This document shows, in pieces, positions 1 to 7,906 of a stretch of DNA of 46,271 nucleotides. Made by a program: the position numbers and the translations under genes. Under the pieces are notes generated by a model. It did not search any database, was not told the DNA's origin, and was given only the letters and a program-made list of their open reading frames with translations. Position 1 is the first letter of the stretch. The number at the start of each line of letters is the position of its first letter. This stretch comes from Erysipelotrichaceae bacterium (GTDB lineage Bacteria > Bacillota_I > Bacilli_A > RFN20 > CAG-826), in the NCBI GenBank assembly GCA_015059105.1, contig SVBB01000012.1:1-46271 (forward strand), given 5' to 3'.

Positions 1-77
1 AAATAGTACCAACGCATAAAATACGTTGTACTGACTAGACCCTATAAGGGCTATTACTCCACAGACCCTCAAGGGTC
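1..77. repeat. 77-bp terminal direct repeat (copy 1)
   Basis: Bases 1-77 are identical to the last 77 bases of the window. The length equals a common assembler k-mer size, so this may be the overlap of a circular contig. It also lies wholly in the hairpin-rich end of the IS200 element, so a repeat-induced graph break is equally possible. It contains a hairpin at 7-29 (GTACCAACG/CGTTGTAC) and two CCCT/AGGG hairpins. Confidence 0.95.
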
Positions 78-107
78 ATATGTGGACTGACAACCGTGAT
101 TCTCACT

Positions 108-563
108 CTAGCTACCCTTAAAAGGGTCCTTATATTCTTTGTTCGACAAGTTATCTTGCATCATATCTTCTTTTTCTTGATCTCTGATGTATTCTTGAAC
201 CTTTTTGGTATCTAGTCCAACTGTCGAAACAAAGAATCCTTTTGCCCAAAAGTTTCGGTTGCCATATTTATATTTCAGATTTGCATGCCTTTCGAATATC
301 ATGAGGCTGCTTTTGCCTTTCAAATATCCCATGAAATTTGAAACGGCAATTTTTGGAGGAATGCGAACTAACATATGAATATGATCAGGCATCGCATGTG
401 CCTCCATTATTTCGACACCTTTGTACGAACAAAGCTGTCTTATTATTTGTCCTATATCAGAACGTAACTTCCCATATATCTCTTTCCTGCGATATTTGGG
501 AATGAACACGATGTGATACTTACAGTTCCACCTCGTGTGTGATAAACTTAAATCGTCATCCAT
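108..563 (-). CDS. tnpA: IS200/IS605 family Y1 transposase TnpA
   Basis: This is a single-strand DNA transposase of the HUH superfamily that cuts and joins hairpin-bearing ends of its own element. The 151-residue length is typical of IS200 TnpA. The HUH motif is H61-I-H63 within MPDHIHMLV, and the catalytic tyrosine is expected at Y125 in the C-terminal helix (VQEYIRDQEKED). The N-terminal segment with WNCKYHIVFIPKYR is a family hallmark. A GGAGGTGTATCC stretch upstream gives a good ribosome site for the ATG at 563. The last codons overlap the hairpin at 115-128, as is usual for these compact elements. All key residues are present, so it is probably functional. Confidence 0.96.
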   Translation of the reverse strand: MDDDLSLSHTRWNCKYHIVFIPKYRRKEIYGKLRSDIGQIIRQLCSYKGVEIMEAHAMPDHIHMLVRIPPKIAVSNFMGYLKGKSSLMIFERHANLKYKYGNRNFWAKGFFVSTVGLDTKKVQEYIRDQEKEDMMQDNLSNKEYKDPFKGS

Positions 564-695
564 GGATACACCTCCTGTTATATCAAACGGTTGTCAGCCT
601 TTTTGATTATAACATGAGGTTTTTTCACATCGCAGGAAGCTATTTCGATTCTCACGTGCATAGCACCCGGTTTTTATCTTCACTGCGTTTCGATA

Positions 696-730
696 ATAAA
701 AAGTCGGTTCATTTAATCTGATACCGACTT
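696..730 (-). terminator. Rho-independent terminator of the MATE-like gene
   Basis: Read on the minus strand, AAGTCGGT pairs with ACCGACTT (8 bp, 14-nt loop) and is followed by a U-rich tract. It starts 7 nt past the stop codon at 737. Confidence 0.8.
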
Positions 731-736
731 AACGAT

Positions 737-2053
737 TCATTGTTGCTGCAATGTTAATTCTTTGCGTAATTCTCTTCGTAAAAAGATTTTTTCTTCTATA
801 AGAGACACTGCCCAGTGGACAACATTACCACAGCCAAACATAATGATAATCATATCCATAGTCATTGTTACAACACTAGTTTGATATAAGATAAACCATA
901 TACCGTAATAAACAATGTTACAAATGAGTGAATTGATTGCATTGTATTTGGTTTTGCCCATTCCAACAAATATTGCATCTGGAATTTGTGAAAGTGCATA
1001 GCCGACATAGAAACCAAGATTCTTCACCACTATCTCAAAGATGCGACTAGCGTTGTTAATTCTTTCAATGGTAGCAAAGAACCATTCATATGTTGGAATT
1101 AGCGAAAACCAAATAACAAGAACAATCAAAGAAATTGAGTAGTAATTCTTTTGTTTAAGGTTGTACCCGTTCGCACCTGCATCCTTTCTAATAATCTCTG
1201 ATAAACAAGTGATTGGGATTAGTAACCATCCCCAAATGAAATTATTGGCCACCCAATAATTGCCAGACTCAGACACCGCATTAACCATTCTCACAATCAT
1301 CAAAGCATAGATGATATTATCTAGGAATTGCTGACCACCTGCGAATAATCCAATTCTTCCCCAATCTTTAAAACAAGGAATATCGTCCTTAGAATACTTG
1401 CCAATTCTAATTTTTTTTGTAAAAATCAGTAGCAAAACTCCAAGAATTCCCATAATGCTATTAGAAATAATGTTACTAACTGCTATGCCGTTAACGCCCA
1501 CATTAGGCACTAATGCAAAATCCGATAATAGTGCTAATAAAACCCTTGCTATCAAAAAGGCATACATATATCTAGATTTATCAATAACAAGAAATACAAC
1601 GTTGACATAGCTAAATATAATGCCAATCATAAAAGCAATGGTTTCAAGCGCTAAATAACTATATGCAGCACCAACATCTATCTCATTCGGGTTCATAAAA
1701 GAGATCATTCCAATGCCCCAGAAAAATGTTCCAAGTGAGAAGAGCGCGTACAACGATACAACTATAACCCCAAGCTTAAACACAACTTGATTAAAGTTAT
1801 CTTTTTTATGTGCTTTAGAAAGCACTGAATACATTGGAATAATCAAAAACGCACAAATGGTTTCGTCAATAAGATCAAACCACTCCATTTGTCCCACAAT
1901 ATCTAAGGCGCCAGGATTGATATGGGTGGTAATAAGCCTTGTTACAACTGTTTGGTATATTGCTGGAACAAGGGCCAATAAACATAAAGCGAGGAACATC
2001 TTCCAATCAAACTGTTTGAAATCGTTCCACCATTTTTTGCAAAATTCTTTCAT
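737..2053 (-). CDS. MATE-like multidrug/polysaccharide flippase-type membrane protein
   Basis: This is a polytopic inner-membrane protein of about 438 residues with roughly 12 hydrophobic segments, organised like MATE (MatE) exporters, which exchange cations for drugs or metabolites. The opening segment DWKMFLALCLLALVPAIYQT resembles the first MATE helix. No substrate can be inferred. The frame can be extended to a TTG at 2077, but the ATG at 2053 has a clear AGGAG site 7 nt upstream (AACGAAAGGAGACCTAAA-ATG), so that start is used; the upstream gene then ends 17 nt before it. It is probably co-transcribed with the gene at 2070-2489 and ends at a strong terminator. Assignment to the MATE/MOP superfamily is by overall pattern, without one diagnostic motif. 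Confidence 0.72.
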   Translation of the reverse strand: MKEFCKKWWNDFKQFDWKMFLALCLLALVPAIYQTVVTRLITTHINPGALDIVGQMEWFDLIDETICAFLIIPMYSVLSKAHKKDNFNQVVFKLGVIVVSLYALFSLGTFFWGIGMISFMNPNEIDVGAAYSYLALETIAFMIGIIFSYVNVVFLVIDKSRYMYAFLIARVLLALLSDFALVPNVGVNGIAVSNIISNSIMGILGVLLLIFTKKIRIGKYSKDDIPCFKDWGRIGLFAGGQQFLDNIIYALMIVRMVNAVSESGNYWVANNFIWGWLLIPITCLSEIIRKDAGANGYNLKQKNYYSISLIVLVIWFSLIPTYEWFFATIERINNASRIFEIVVKNLGFYVGYALSQIPDAIFVGMGKTKYNAINSLICNIVYYGIWFILYQTSVVTMTMDMIIIMFGCGNVVHWAVSLIEEKIFLRRELRKELTLQQQ

Positions 2054-2069
2054 TTTAGGTCTCCTTTCG

Positions 2070-2489
2070 TTAATCAATCATAATTAGTTCATCCTCTTCC
2101 TCAACTACTAAGGAACAAGCGTTGATGTATTTATATTTTTGATACTTAAGATTTGGTTTAGTTTTTCGAACTACTTTTTTAAGTTCATCTTGATGAGTGT
2201 CTTTTACAATTCTTTCATCAAGGTCCTTTACGGTTTCTTTTTGTTCCTTTTTAGATTTCGAAACAAGATACGGATCTATTCGATTTGTCTCTATTTGTCG
2301 ATCAAACAAATCCTTATCAACTTTTACACAGCTAATAATCGCATCTTTATGATGATGTTTAACCCGTGGTATCATTCTCGCGATTCGTGCTGCCTCTTTT
2401 CCGTTGTCCGCTTTGATTGGAAATGTAATTGGCATATAGTGTGTCTTTCCAACATGTCCACATTTTGTTGTTACTAGATAATAGTTCAT
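2070..2489 (-). CDS. Conserved-looking hypothetical protein, 139 aa
   Basis: I do not recognise the family. The N-terminus MNYYLVTTKCGHVGKTHYMPI is Cys/His-containing, the middle has an HHH cluster near residue 45, and the second half is lysine- and glutamate-rich, ending in acidic EEEDELIMID. No membrane segment or signal peptide is seen. GGAAAGGG lies 6 nt upstream of the ATG, which supports translation. It sits directly upstream of the MATE-like gene and is likely in the same transcript. It could be a small regulatory or nucleic-acid-associated protein, but nothing decisive is visible. Confidence 0.7.
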   Translation of the reverse strand: MNYYLVTTKCGHVGKTHYMPITFPIKADNGKEAARIARMIPRVKHHHKDAIISCVKVDKDLFDRQIETNRIDPYLVSKSKKEQKETVKDLDERIVKDTHQDELKKVVRKTKPNLKYQKYKYINACSLVVEEEDELIMID

Positions 2490-2580
2490 ACCCTTTCCAA
2501 CTTTCTACCGATATCCCATCGGCATCCCCATTATGAAGTATAAATAGAGAACTATCGTGTTTATCCCAAAACGTGTCCCA

Positions 2581-2865
2581 TTATCTCTTAATGCCTACTA
2601 TTATTACGTATTCGTTCATCTTCCATATTCTACAATAATCTAGATTTAGATGTTCTTTATTCTCAATAAACTCTTTATCAACTATTTCAAATATTTGTTC
2701 ACTGGATAAATTATGTCCAAATTCTTCTTCCATCCTCACTTCTATTCTTAATCTTTTTGGGTTATCAGCGTCCTTTATACCCTCAACAATAATATCGACA
2801 TACTTTTTAATCGCATCCCAATTAACCGTTTTACCAAAGAGTAGTTCCTCTATTTTATTCTCCAT
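2581..2865 (-). CDS. Hypothetical protein, 94 aa
   Basis: This small soluble alpha/beta-looking protein starts MENKIEELLFGKTVNWDAIK and ends with a hydrophobic strand (NEYVIIVGIKR). AGGAG lies 7 nt before the ATG, so it is probably a real gene. No family is recognised. It lies in a run of small minus-strand genes of unknown role between the MATE-like gene and the ABC-type ATPase. There is no cysteine pattern, membrane segment or repeat to suggest a function. Confidence 0.65.
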   Translation of the reverse strand: MENKIEELLFGKTVNWDAIKKYVDIIVEGIKDADNPKRLRIEVRMEEEFGHNLSSEQIFEIVDKEFIENKEHLNLDYCRIWKMNEYVIIVGIKR

Positions 2866-2950
2866 TTTTTTCTCCTAACAAAAATACTCCGCACCACCAC
2901 TGTATATTAGTCTTCTGAACAAAACCGATTTTGCCCCAAAAAAAGGGACA

Positions 2951-2968
2951 AAAAAAGGACCTAAGTCC
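2951..2968 (-). terminator. Weak terminator after the small HTH-like gene
   Basis: On the minus strand GGAC-TTAG-GTCC is followed by seven U residues. The stem is only 4 bp, so efficiency is doubtful, but it lies directly past the stop codon at 2974. Confidence 0.5.
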
Positions 2969-2973
2969 ATATA

Positions 2974-3195
2974 TCAGTTGTAGATATATTTTCTTAAGTC
3001 CAAACCAAGTTTGTTGCAGAACTCATTAATCCAGTGGATTGTGAGATCGTCTGCATTATTTAAAATGCGATTAAGTTGTTTTCTAGAAAGAAAAATAATT
3101 TCTGCAAAATTATCTTGATTTTTGAATTGCTTCTTAATCTCAAACTTGACGTCTTCCAAAAACACTTCGGAAGAGATGTGACAAATGGTAATCAT
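2974..3195 (-). CDS. Small HTH-like protein, 73 aa
   Basis: The stretch FAEIIFLSRKQLNRILNNAD followed by DLTIHWINEFCNKLGLDL resembles helices 2-5 of Cro/C1-type helix-turn-helix domains (a recognition helix of the SRxxLxRILN type, then an LxxLCxxLGLDL-like ending). The first 30 residues are atypical. A very strong GAGGAGGAGG site precedes the ATG. It could be a small transcription regulator or the antitoxin-like partner of a neighbouring gene such as the ATPase at 3268-4416, but no partner relation is proven. Confidence 0.6.
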   Translation of the reverse strand: MITICHISSEVFLEDVKFEIKKQFKNQDNFAEIIFLSRKQLNRILNNADDLTIHWINEFCNKLGLDLRKYIYN

Positions 3196-3267
3196 TATTC
3201 GCGACCTCCTCCTCGTATTGCAGACTACAGAAGATTGCGTGATTAATTTGTCTTATTAATTATACCA

Positions 3268-4416
3268 CTATTCGGTTTTTAAATCTTTGATTACATTTCT
3301 CAGTAATTCGATGGCGTCATGAAGTTCTTTTTCCGTTGGCTCTTTTTTATTTTTCGGGTGGTGGAAATAATTACGACAATACAGAGGCATTGTATAAGAT
3401 GTGACATCATTGTACTTCTCGTTGTACCATTCCTTATAATGAATGTTTTCGTCATAAAACTTAGTGTGGCGAATATGTTTGTCTATAGCAAAGCTACTTT
3501 TTTCTATCATCCATTCGAGCAAATCATATAGTTCACTACAATATTCAAGTGATTCTTCCTTAAATATCAAAAAGTTTAATTCGGCAATAGATAATCTCGG
3601 AAGGACCATATCCATCTCTGAGATTGTTTCGTACCGAACTTCATTATTTGTATCCCTATATAGTCTAACAACTAAAGAATTCTCGTGTTTTAAAATAGAT
3701 CTTAATATTTTATCTGAATGTGTAGCCAAAAAAAGTTGAGGATAATTTCCTTGCTTGTCTTTTGTCATCATTCTAATAAGTTTGACTATATCTAGCTGCC
3801 ATCTTGGGTGCAAAGATGTTTCAGGTTCGTCCAGCAGTAAACAGTCAGTACCTGTTGACATAAGCTTTATGTCTTTTAGTTTTAATAATATTTCTTGCTG
3901 ACCCGAAGAATAGTTAGTGATATCAAAACCATGAGTTTTTCCATCTATTACCTTTGACACCTCTTGACTACAATAAACGTCATCAATATGATTTTTCTCA
4001 AACAATTCATATATTGCATCATCACCTAGAGTTTTAATAAGACTCAAACCCTGCTCTGAATCATTTATGACAATGCTATTATCAAGCATTTTTGAATCGC
4101 TGATACCTTGGTTGTTTCTAGGGGTGTAAATGTCGCTTGCATCAATTAGTTTTCGCACTTCACGCATTGCGTTGTTATGCAAGCTGCCTTGCCTTAAAAA
4201 CAAAACCTTAATCGTATTTTTGTTAGATTTTTGTAAATATTTTGAATCGTTGTAATTGAAAAGCTCTTTTAATATGGTCGTTTTGCCACAACCATTTTCA
4301 CCAACAAAAGCGATAATTGAATATGGTTTCCCAGTAAAAGGGTTAACAAGATTGATGTCTATGTTTTTAAGAAACGGGTGATTAGCGATTTGAATTTTTT
4401 GTAAATACATCTTCAT
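3268..4416 (-). CDS. ABC/AAA-type ATPase of the OLD/RecF-like class with a possible C-terminal HEPN motif
   Basis: This 382-residue soluble ATPase has Walker A GENGCGKTT at 39-47, an ABC signature YSSGQQE at about 169-175, Walker B CLLLDEPET at 192-200 followed by SLHPRW, and a switch histidine in ATHSD at 231-235. This is the architecture of stand-alone AAA_21/OLD-type ATPases common in phage defence and toxin systems. The C-terminus has RNYFHH at 348-353, which fits the Rx4H pattern (first x = N) of HEPN ribonucleases, followed by PKNKKEPTEKELHDAIELL. If real, the protein would couple ATP binding to RNA cleavage, as PrrC/RloC do. TAGGAG is 5 nt before the ATG. A promoter and a 24-codon ORF precede it. 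No second subunit is adjacent. Confidence 0.85.
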   Translation of the reverse strand: MKMYLQKIQIANHPFLKNIDINLVNPFTGKPYSIIAFVGENGCGKTTILKELFNYNDSKYLQKSNKNTIKVLFLRQGSLHNNAMREVRKLIDASDIYTPRNNQGISDSKMLDNSIVINDSEQGLSLIKTLGDDAIYELFEKNHIDDVYCSQEVSKVIDGKTHGFDITNYSSGQQEILLKLKDIKLMSTGTDCLLLDEPETSLHPRWQLDIVKLIRMMTKDKQGNYPQLFLATHSDKILRSILKHENSLVVRLYRDTNNEVRYETISEMDMVLPRLSIAELNFLIFKEESLEYCSELYDLLEWMIEKSSFAIDKHIRHTKFYDENIHYKEWYNEKYNDVTSYTMPLYCRNYFHHPKNKKEPTEKELHDAIELLRNVIKDLKTE

Positions 4417-4426
4417 TAACTCCTAC

Positions 4427-4501
4427 TCAAACAAATAAGGGAGCAGATTGTCCACTAGAAATATCGTCTAATCTTTCAAACAAATTCTTATCTTCGTCCA
4501 T
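4427..4501 (-). CDS. Possible 24-aa leader ORF upstream of the ATPase
   Basis: An ATG at 4501 opens a 24-codon frame (MDEDKNLFERLDDISSGQSA, then PLFV) that ends 10 nt before the ATPase ATG. Its last codons supply the ATPase Shine-Dalgarno site. It has no ribosome site of its own, but a good promoter puts the transcript start within a few nucleotides of the ATG. It may be a leader peptide that couples translation to the ATPase, or chance. Confidence 0.35.
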   Translation of the reverse strand: MDEDKNLFERLDDISSGQSAPLFV

Positions 4502-4509
4502 ATAAATCA

Positions 4510-4537
4510 ATTATACATTTATGTTTACATATTTCAA
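4510..4537 (-). promoter_or_regulatory. Promoter for the ATPase transcript
   Basis: On the minus strand TTGAAA (4532-4537) is separated by 16 nt from TATAAT (4510-4515). The expected start point is about 4503, almost on the ATG of the small ORF at 4501, implying a near-leaderless transcript. Confidence 0.55.
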
Positions 4538-4622
4538 AAACGTCTATAATCAGAGCTCAATAAATATACGTAGATTATCTAAAAAAGCCTCTTTTGCACT
4601 GATTTTCTATGCAAATCCTTAA

Positions 4623-5360
4623 TTAATATAGTTTTTCTAATAATTGATAATATCTATTCGTGAATGAAGTATCGGTATTAAAATGTACGTCAGCATTATC
4701 GATTTCAAATGTTGGTTCGTTAAATGATATATCGTCAATACACGCGAACGATGAACCGTCTTTCCCAATGCCTGACATATGATATTGTTCACTGTCGTCG
4801 ACATATGTAATTGGATGATAAGTTCCTTTGTATAATTCTTTAAATGTGTCTTTAGAAGTTATATCAACTGATTTAGTTTTATATAACTGATGACCAATAT
4901 ACATATCAGGTAAGATGAGGTCAGAATGGATTTTTTCTATCACTTGAGAGATTGTTAATTCTTCTTCTAAATCAATTTCAAATCTTATATAGCCAGTTGT
5001 ATCTTCTTTAAATGTAAATCCATAGACAAGATGGGTAGATTCACCTTCCACATAGGAGTTCACACTGTAGAGATGGTCCACTGTAAGTTCTGATAACAAA
5101 ACATCCTTACTAACTTTAGAAATATAACTTTTGATATTAGTAATCGTATCATCGATATATGTATCCACTTCTTCTGATGAGGATGAAGATATCACTTCAC
5201 TAGAAGAAGGAATAATCGAAGATGATGAAGCCGGTTGCTCTTTGTTCTTGTTGCTTTCAATAACAAAAAAGACAAGGAATATTACTAAGACAAGGAATAT
5301 AGCAAAAGTAACAACAAGGATAATATATTTACCTGTGGAGCCACGTTCATCTTCAATCAT
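4623..5360 (-). CDS. Single-pass membrane protein with Ser-rich stalk and extracellular domain
   Basis: The 245-residue protein begins with a short cytoplasmic segment (MIEDERGSTGKY), then one strong membrane helix at about 12-33, then a serine-rich low-complexity linker at about 42-65 (runs of SSSS), then an Asp/Glu/Ser/Thr-rich domain of about 170 residues expected outside the cell. It resembles the many anchored surface proteins of Bacillota with short stalks, but the outer domain is not recognised. AAAGG lies 5 nt before the ATG. It follows the 596-residue gene at 5380 with a 19-nt gap and may be co-transcribed with it. Confidence 0.7.
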   Translation of the reverse strand: MIEDERGSTGKYIILVVTFAIFLVLVIFLVFFVIESNKNKEQPASSSSIIPSSSEVISSSSSEEVDTYIDDTITNIKSYISKVSKDVLLSELTVDHLYSVNSYVEGESTHLVYGFTFKEDTTGYIRFEIDLEEELTISQVIEKIHSDLILPDMYIGHQLYKTKSVDITSKDTFKELYKGTYHPITYVDDSEQYHMSGIGKDGSSFACIDDISFNEPTFEIDNADVHFNTDTSFTNRYYQLLEKLY

Positions 5361-5379
5361 ATACCTTTATAATATAATA

Positions 5380-7170
5380 TCACTTCAGGTAATCAATATA
5401 TCGCTTATAATTCTCTTGAACTGGGAAACAAGTGATGAGGTCATGTGGTGGTTTTAATGAATAGATATAGACAAAGTCGTTATATAAGCGAAGTGTCTTA
5501 CCAGGATATTTATTTTGTTGATACTGTAAGAAGCGGAACATCGTATAATCAGTTTCTAAGAAATGGACGGAATTAAAGCCATATGCATATGCTTCTGAAG
5601 CAAGCTTTTTCATCTCTTCTTCTTTCATCTTACCGATTCTTTCTTTTATTCTAATGCCCGCGTGTAAAGTGATATTGATATCAGTGAGTACAACATCTTT
5701 CTTCTTCTTTTTACTCGCGACATTAATGGATTCTATATCGACGTGGTTGTTACTTTTCCAGTTACGATATTTCTCAAGTAGATTTGTTAGATAATTAATA
5801 GGATATTTTCTATCGATTGGCCATAATGTTTTAAAGCTATCTTCAATATCTTCAATTAATAAGGATTGCTCTTCATCGTCTTTGTTATATTTCTTTTTAA
5901 TAACATCATTAATAAGTTCATCTAAGGATAACAAACGAGAAGAAGGTTTGTTATGTAATAAATCCATTAATGATTTCTCTATCTTATTAAAATCTTTTAA
6001 TGATATTTGGTTAGATAAAGATAAATCTGTTGATAAACGATTCTGTTTAATCTTGATATAGCCATCCCCAATTGCTGCGAGAGGGGTAGATTCATAATCT
6101 TTGAAATAGAGAATGTTATTATCAATTGAGTAGCCAAAGCTTTCTAATAAGTCATAAACCTTTTGGTCAATGGATAATTCTTCCGCGACTTCTTTTAATA
6201 ACTGTTCTAATAACTTCCATTCCGAATCGAATTCATCATCCACTTCTTCGTCTTCAGAGAATTCAATATATCTTTCTAAGAAGTCATCATAGTCCATATT
6301 AGAAAGGTTAGTGGATGCGAATTCACTGCCTTCTTTAAAATATAATTCTTTAGTAGCATCCCTAAGCAAAAGCGCATTAAAAACGATGCTTTCAGAGATG
6401 AATTCAAATCTATTATTACCAAGGTTTTTAAATAAGAGATAATGGTTCACATATTGGGGACGATATGTATAGATGAAATATTCAATAGAACCGGTTGAGA
6501 AGTTGATGAACAAGCAGTCTTTACGGTTATTCTTTAATTTCTCCATTTGATGAGACGCGAGTGACTCCATCGCGAGTTTATCTTTGTTGACGATGATGAT
6601 GTTATTACGGTATACCTTATGGATAAAATCCGCGGTGAACTTATTATTCTTCGTGAATATCAATCTTGAGATATTGGATTTCTTATCGATACGTGGGTTG
6701 ATTCTTTCAAAATGTTTAAAGTCAAAGAAATTTAAATCTTTGATGCGGGAATAATCCCCTTCCCCATCATAATAATTGATACCTTTCTTCTTAAATGATT
6801 TCTCTGTATCTTTTGTTAATAATGAAATATCGCTAGAAATGTAATTAGGCTGTAATCTTAATTTCTGATCATCGTTGTTATCAACTTTAAAACAGTAATA
6901 TAGTTTCTTTATCGATGAATATAATATCAATGCTTTTAAAGTGAGATATTCATCTAGATAAACGATATAGCAATATGTTGGTAGTGACTTAGGGTCGATA
7001 TCGATTGATTTAGGAATATATTTTAAGTATTTGGTATGGAACAACTCTCTTCTCAAACTATCTTCTAGTCCATCCACATGAAAACCAAAATTCCCCTTCT
7101 CATAAAACGGGAGAACAAGGGAAGTCGCAAACAACGATTCTTTATCTACAATATATTTCTTAATCTTCAT
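5380..7170 (-). CDS. Large hypothetical protein with a C-terminal DUF4258/toxin-like domain
   Basis: This 596-residue soluble protein has no signal or membrane helix. The first about 490 residues are not recognised and contain long charged stretches. The last about 102 residues, starting near LTDINITLHAGIRIKERIGK, resemble a small domain seen in phage and mobile-element proteins of Bacillota. It has a conserved H-A-x-x-R-x-x-E-R pattern, a following helix, a central basic strand, a hydrophobic strand FVYIYSL and a closing LITCFPV strand. This looks like the BrnT/DUF4258 group of RelE-fold-like domains, so an RNA- or protein-binding role is possible but unproven. The start chosen is the ATG at 7170 rather than the TTG one codon upstream. 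A TATAAT box ends 6 nt before the ATG, suggesting a leaderless transcript. Confidence 0.65.
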   Translation of the reverse strand: MKIKKYIVDKESLFATSLVLPFYEKGNFGFHVDGLEDSLRRELFHTKYLKYIPKSIDIDPKSLPTYCYIVYLDEYLTLKALILYSSIKKLYYCFKVDNNDDQKLRLQPNYISSDISLLTKDTEKSFKKKGINYYDGEGDYSRIKDLNFFDFKHFERINPRIDKKSNISRLIFTKNNKFTADFIHKVYRNNIIIVNKDKLAMESLASHQMEKLKNNRKDCLFINFSTGSIEYFIYTYRPQYVNHYLLFKNLGNNRFEFISESIVFNALLLRDATKELYFKEGSEFASTNLSNMDYDDFLERYIEFSEDEEVDDEFDSEWKLLEQLLKEVAEELSIDQKVYDLLESFGYSIDNNILYFKDYESTPLAAIGDGYIKIKQNRLSTDLSLSNQISLKDFNKIEKSLMDLLHNKPSSRLLSLDELINDVIKKKYNKDDEEQSLLIEDIEDSFKTLWPIDRKYPINYLTNLLEKYRNWKSNNHVDIESINVASKKKKKDVVLTDINITLHAGIRIKERIGKMKEEEMKKLASEAYAYGFNSVHFLETDYTMFRFLQYQQNKYPGKTLRLYNDFVYIYSLKPPHDLITCFPVQENYKRYIDYLK

Positions 7171-7188
7171 CAATTTATTATACCTTAT

Positions 7189-7683
7189 CTACTTGTTATT
7201 TGATTTATAACCATAAATTTTAATGCCTTCAACAAGAATATCTTTTAACATTGATGCGTTATCAATTAATTGTTCATAAGATTGAATATCTACTTTTTTA
7301 TTTAATTTTTCTTCTAATTCGGAAGCAATCCCAAAGTATCTTAGCCCCATCGGTTCATCGGGGACGATTAATATGTCAATGTCACTTTTACCTGTCGCTT
7401 CTCCTCTAGCGTAACTACCATATAAGTATGCACATCTTATTTCTGGGTATTGCTCTTTGAAAACTTTTCGACATATCGTTTTGATAGCTTTTATTCCAAC
7501 GATATAGTTTGAACCATCAAAAAGACCTGCTTCATCAAGTTTTCTTAATAGTTCATCACAGGTTTTATTGTATATGTCATTCTCCTCATATGTTTGATAC
7601 GTTCTTAAAGAAACTCCACATAAATTAGCGGCTTGTAATTGTGTCACACCTAGGTTTTTTCTTTTTTGTTTTAGTGTATTCAT
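7189..7683 (-). CDS. XRE-family HTH fused to MNT-type nucleotidyltransferase (copy 1)
   Basis: Residues about 1-55 form a Cro/C1-type helix-turn-helix (LGVTQLQAANLCGVSLRTYQ). Residues about 62-160 form a minimal nucleotidyltransferase with G89-S90 and D101-x-D103 (GSYARGEATGKSDIDILI) and a third acid at D132 (KKVDIQ). MNT proteins of this type are antitoxins that AMPylate HEPN toxins, but no HEPN gene is adjacent, so this is a solitary member or acts on a distant target. The HTH suggests it binds its own promoter. That promoter overlaps a divergent promoter for a short structured transcript, and the same arrangement recurs at the related gene 7907-8395. Confidence 0.88.
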   Translation of the reverse strand: MNTLKQKRKNLGVTQLQAANLCGVSLRTYQTYEENDIYNKTCDELLRKLDEAGLFDGSNYIVGIKAIKTICRKVFKEQYPEIRCAYLYGSYARGEATGKSDIDILIVPDEPMGLRYFGIASELEEKLNKKVDIQSYEQLIDNASMLKDILVEGIKIYGYKSNNK

Positions 7684-7721
7684 ACTTATATGATATCTGC
7701 GTATTTTTAAAACCGCAACTG

Positions 7722-7751
7722 ATTATATGTGATTATTGACATGGGTCGCAA
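7722..7751 (-). promoter_or_regulatory. Promoter of XRE-MNT gene 1, overlapping a divergent promoter
   Basis: On the minus strand TTGCGA (7746-7751), an 18-nt spacer and TATAAT (7722-7727) give a short leader to the ATG at 7683. The plus-strand TTGACA at 7736-7741 lies inside the spacer, so the two promoters are face to face and probably exclusive. Confidence 0.55.
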
Positions 7752-7764
7752 TAGTTGCTTAAAT
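7736..7764 (+). promoter_or_regulatory. Divergent promoter for short structured RNA 1
   Basis: TTGACA (7736-7741), a 17-nt spacer and TTAAAT (7759-7764) point rightward. The block 7701-7766 closely resembles 8544-8610, which carries the same pair of opposed promoters. Confidence 0.5.
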
Positions 7765-7770
7765 ATTAAC

Positions 7771-7819
7771 GATGATGTTTGTTTATTTAGCTCCTTGTTG
7801 AGCTTTACATCATCTTTTT
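7771..7819 (+). ncRNA. Candidate short structured RNA 1 ending in a terminator
   Basis: From the predicted start point near 7771 the sequence folds into an outer stem GATGATGT/ACATCATC (7771-7778 with 7807-7814) enclosing an inner stem AGCTC/GAGCT, followed by five U residues. The product would be about 50 nt. It may be a small RNA partner of the XRE-MNT gene, or only an early terminator that silences the divergent promoter. Confidence 0.4.
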
Positions 7820-7906
7820 ATTTGACCGACCTTACAAACAACAAAGAAGAAAGCAATCCATATCAAAAACAGTTCGCTTTCTTCTTGCCTTATTTAAAGA
7901 TTTGAA

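Larger units (their letters stand above)
1..655 (-). mobile_element. IS200-type insertion sequence (IS200/IS605 family), boundaries approximate
   Basis: A complete IS200-type Y1 transposase gene is flanked by structured non-coding DNA. On its 3' side are three hairpins sharing a CCCT...AGGG core: 40-50, 64-77 (GACCCT-CA-AGGGTC, enclosed by CCACA/TGTGG at 59-85) and 115-128 (ACCCTT-AA-AAGGGT). An 11-bp inverted repeat CTGACAACCGT/ACGGTTGTCAG lies at 87-97 and 587-597, and the 9-mer GATTCTCAC occurs at 98-106 and 646-654. IS200 elements have subterminal hairpins rather than classical inverted repeats, so the exact ends cannot be fixed from one copy. No tnpB is linked to it here. Confidence 0.6.
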
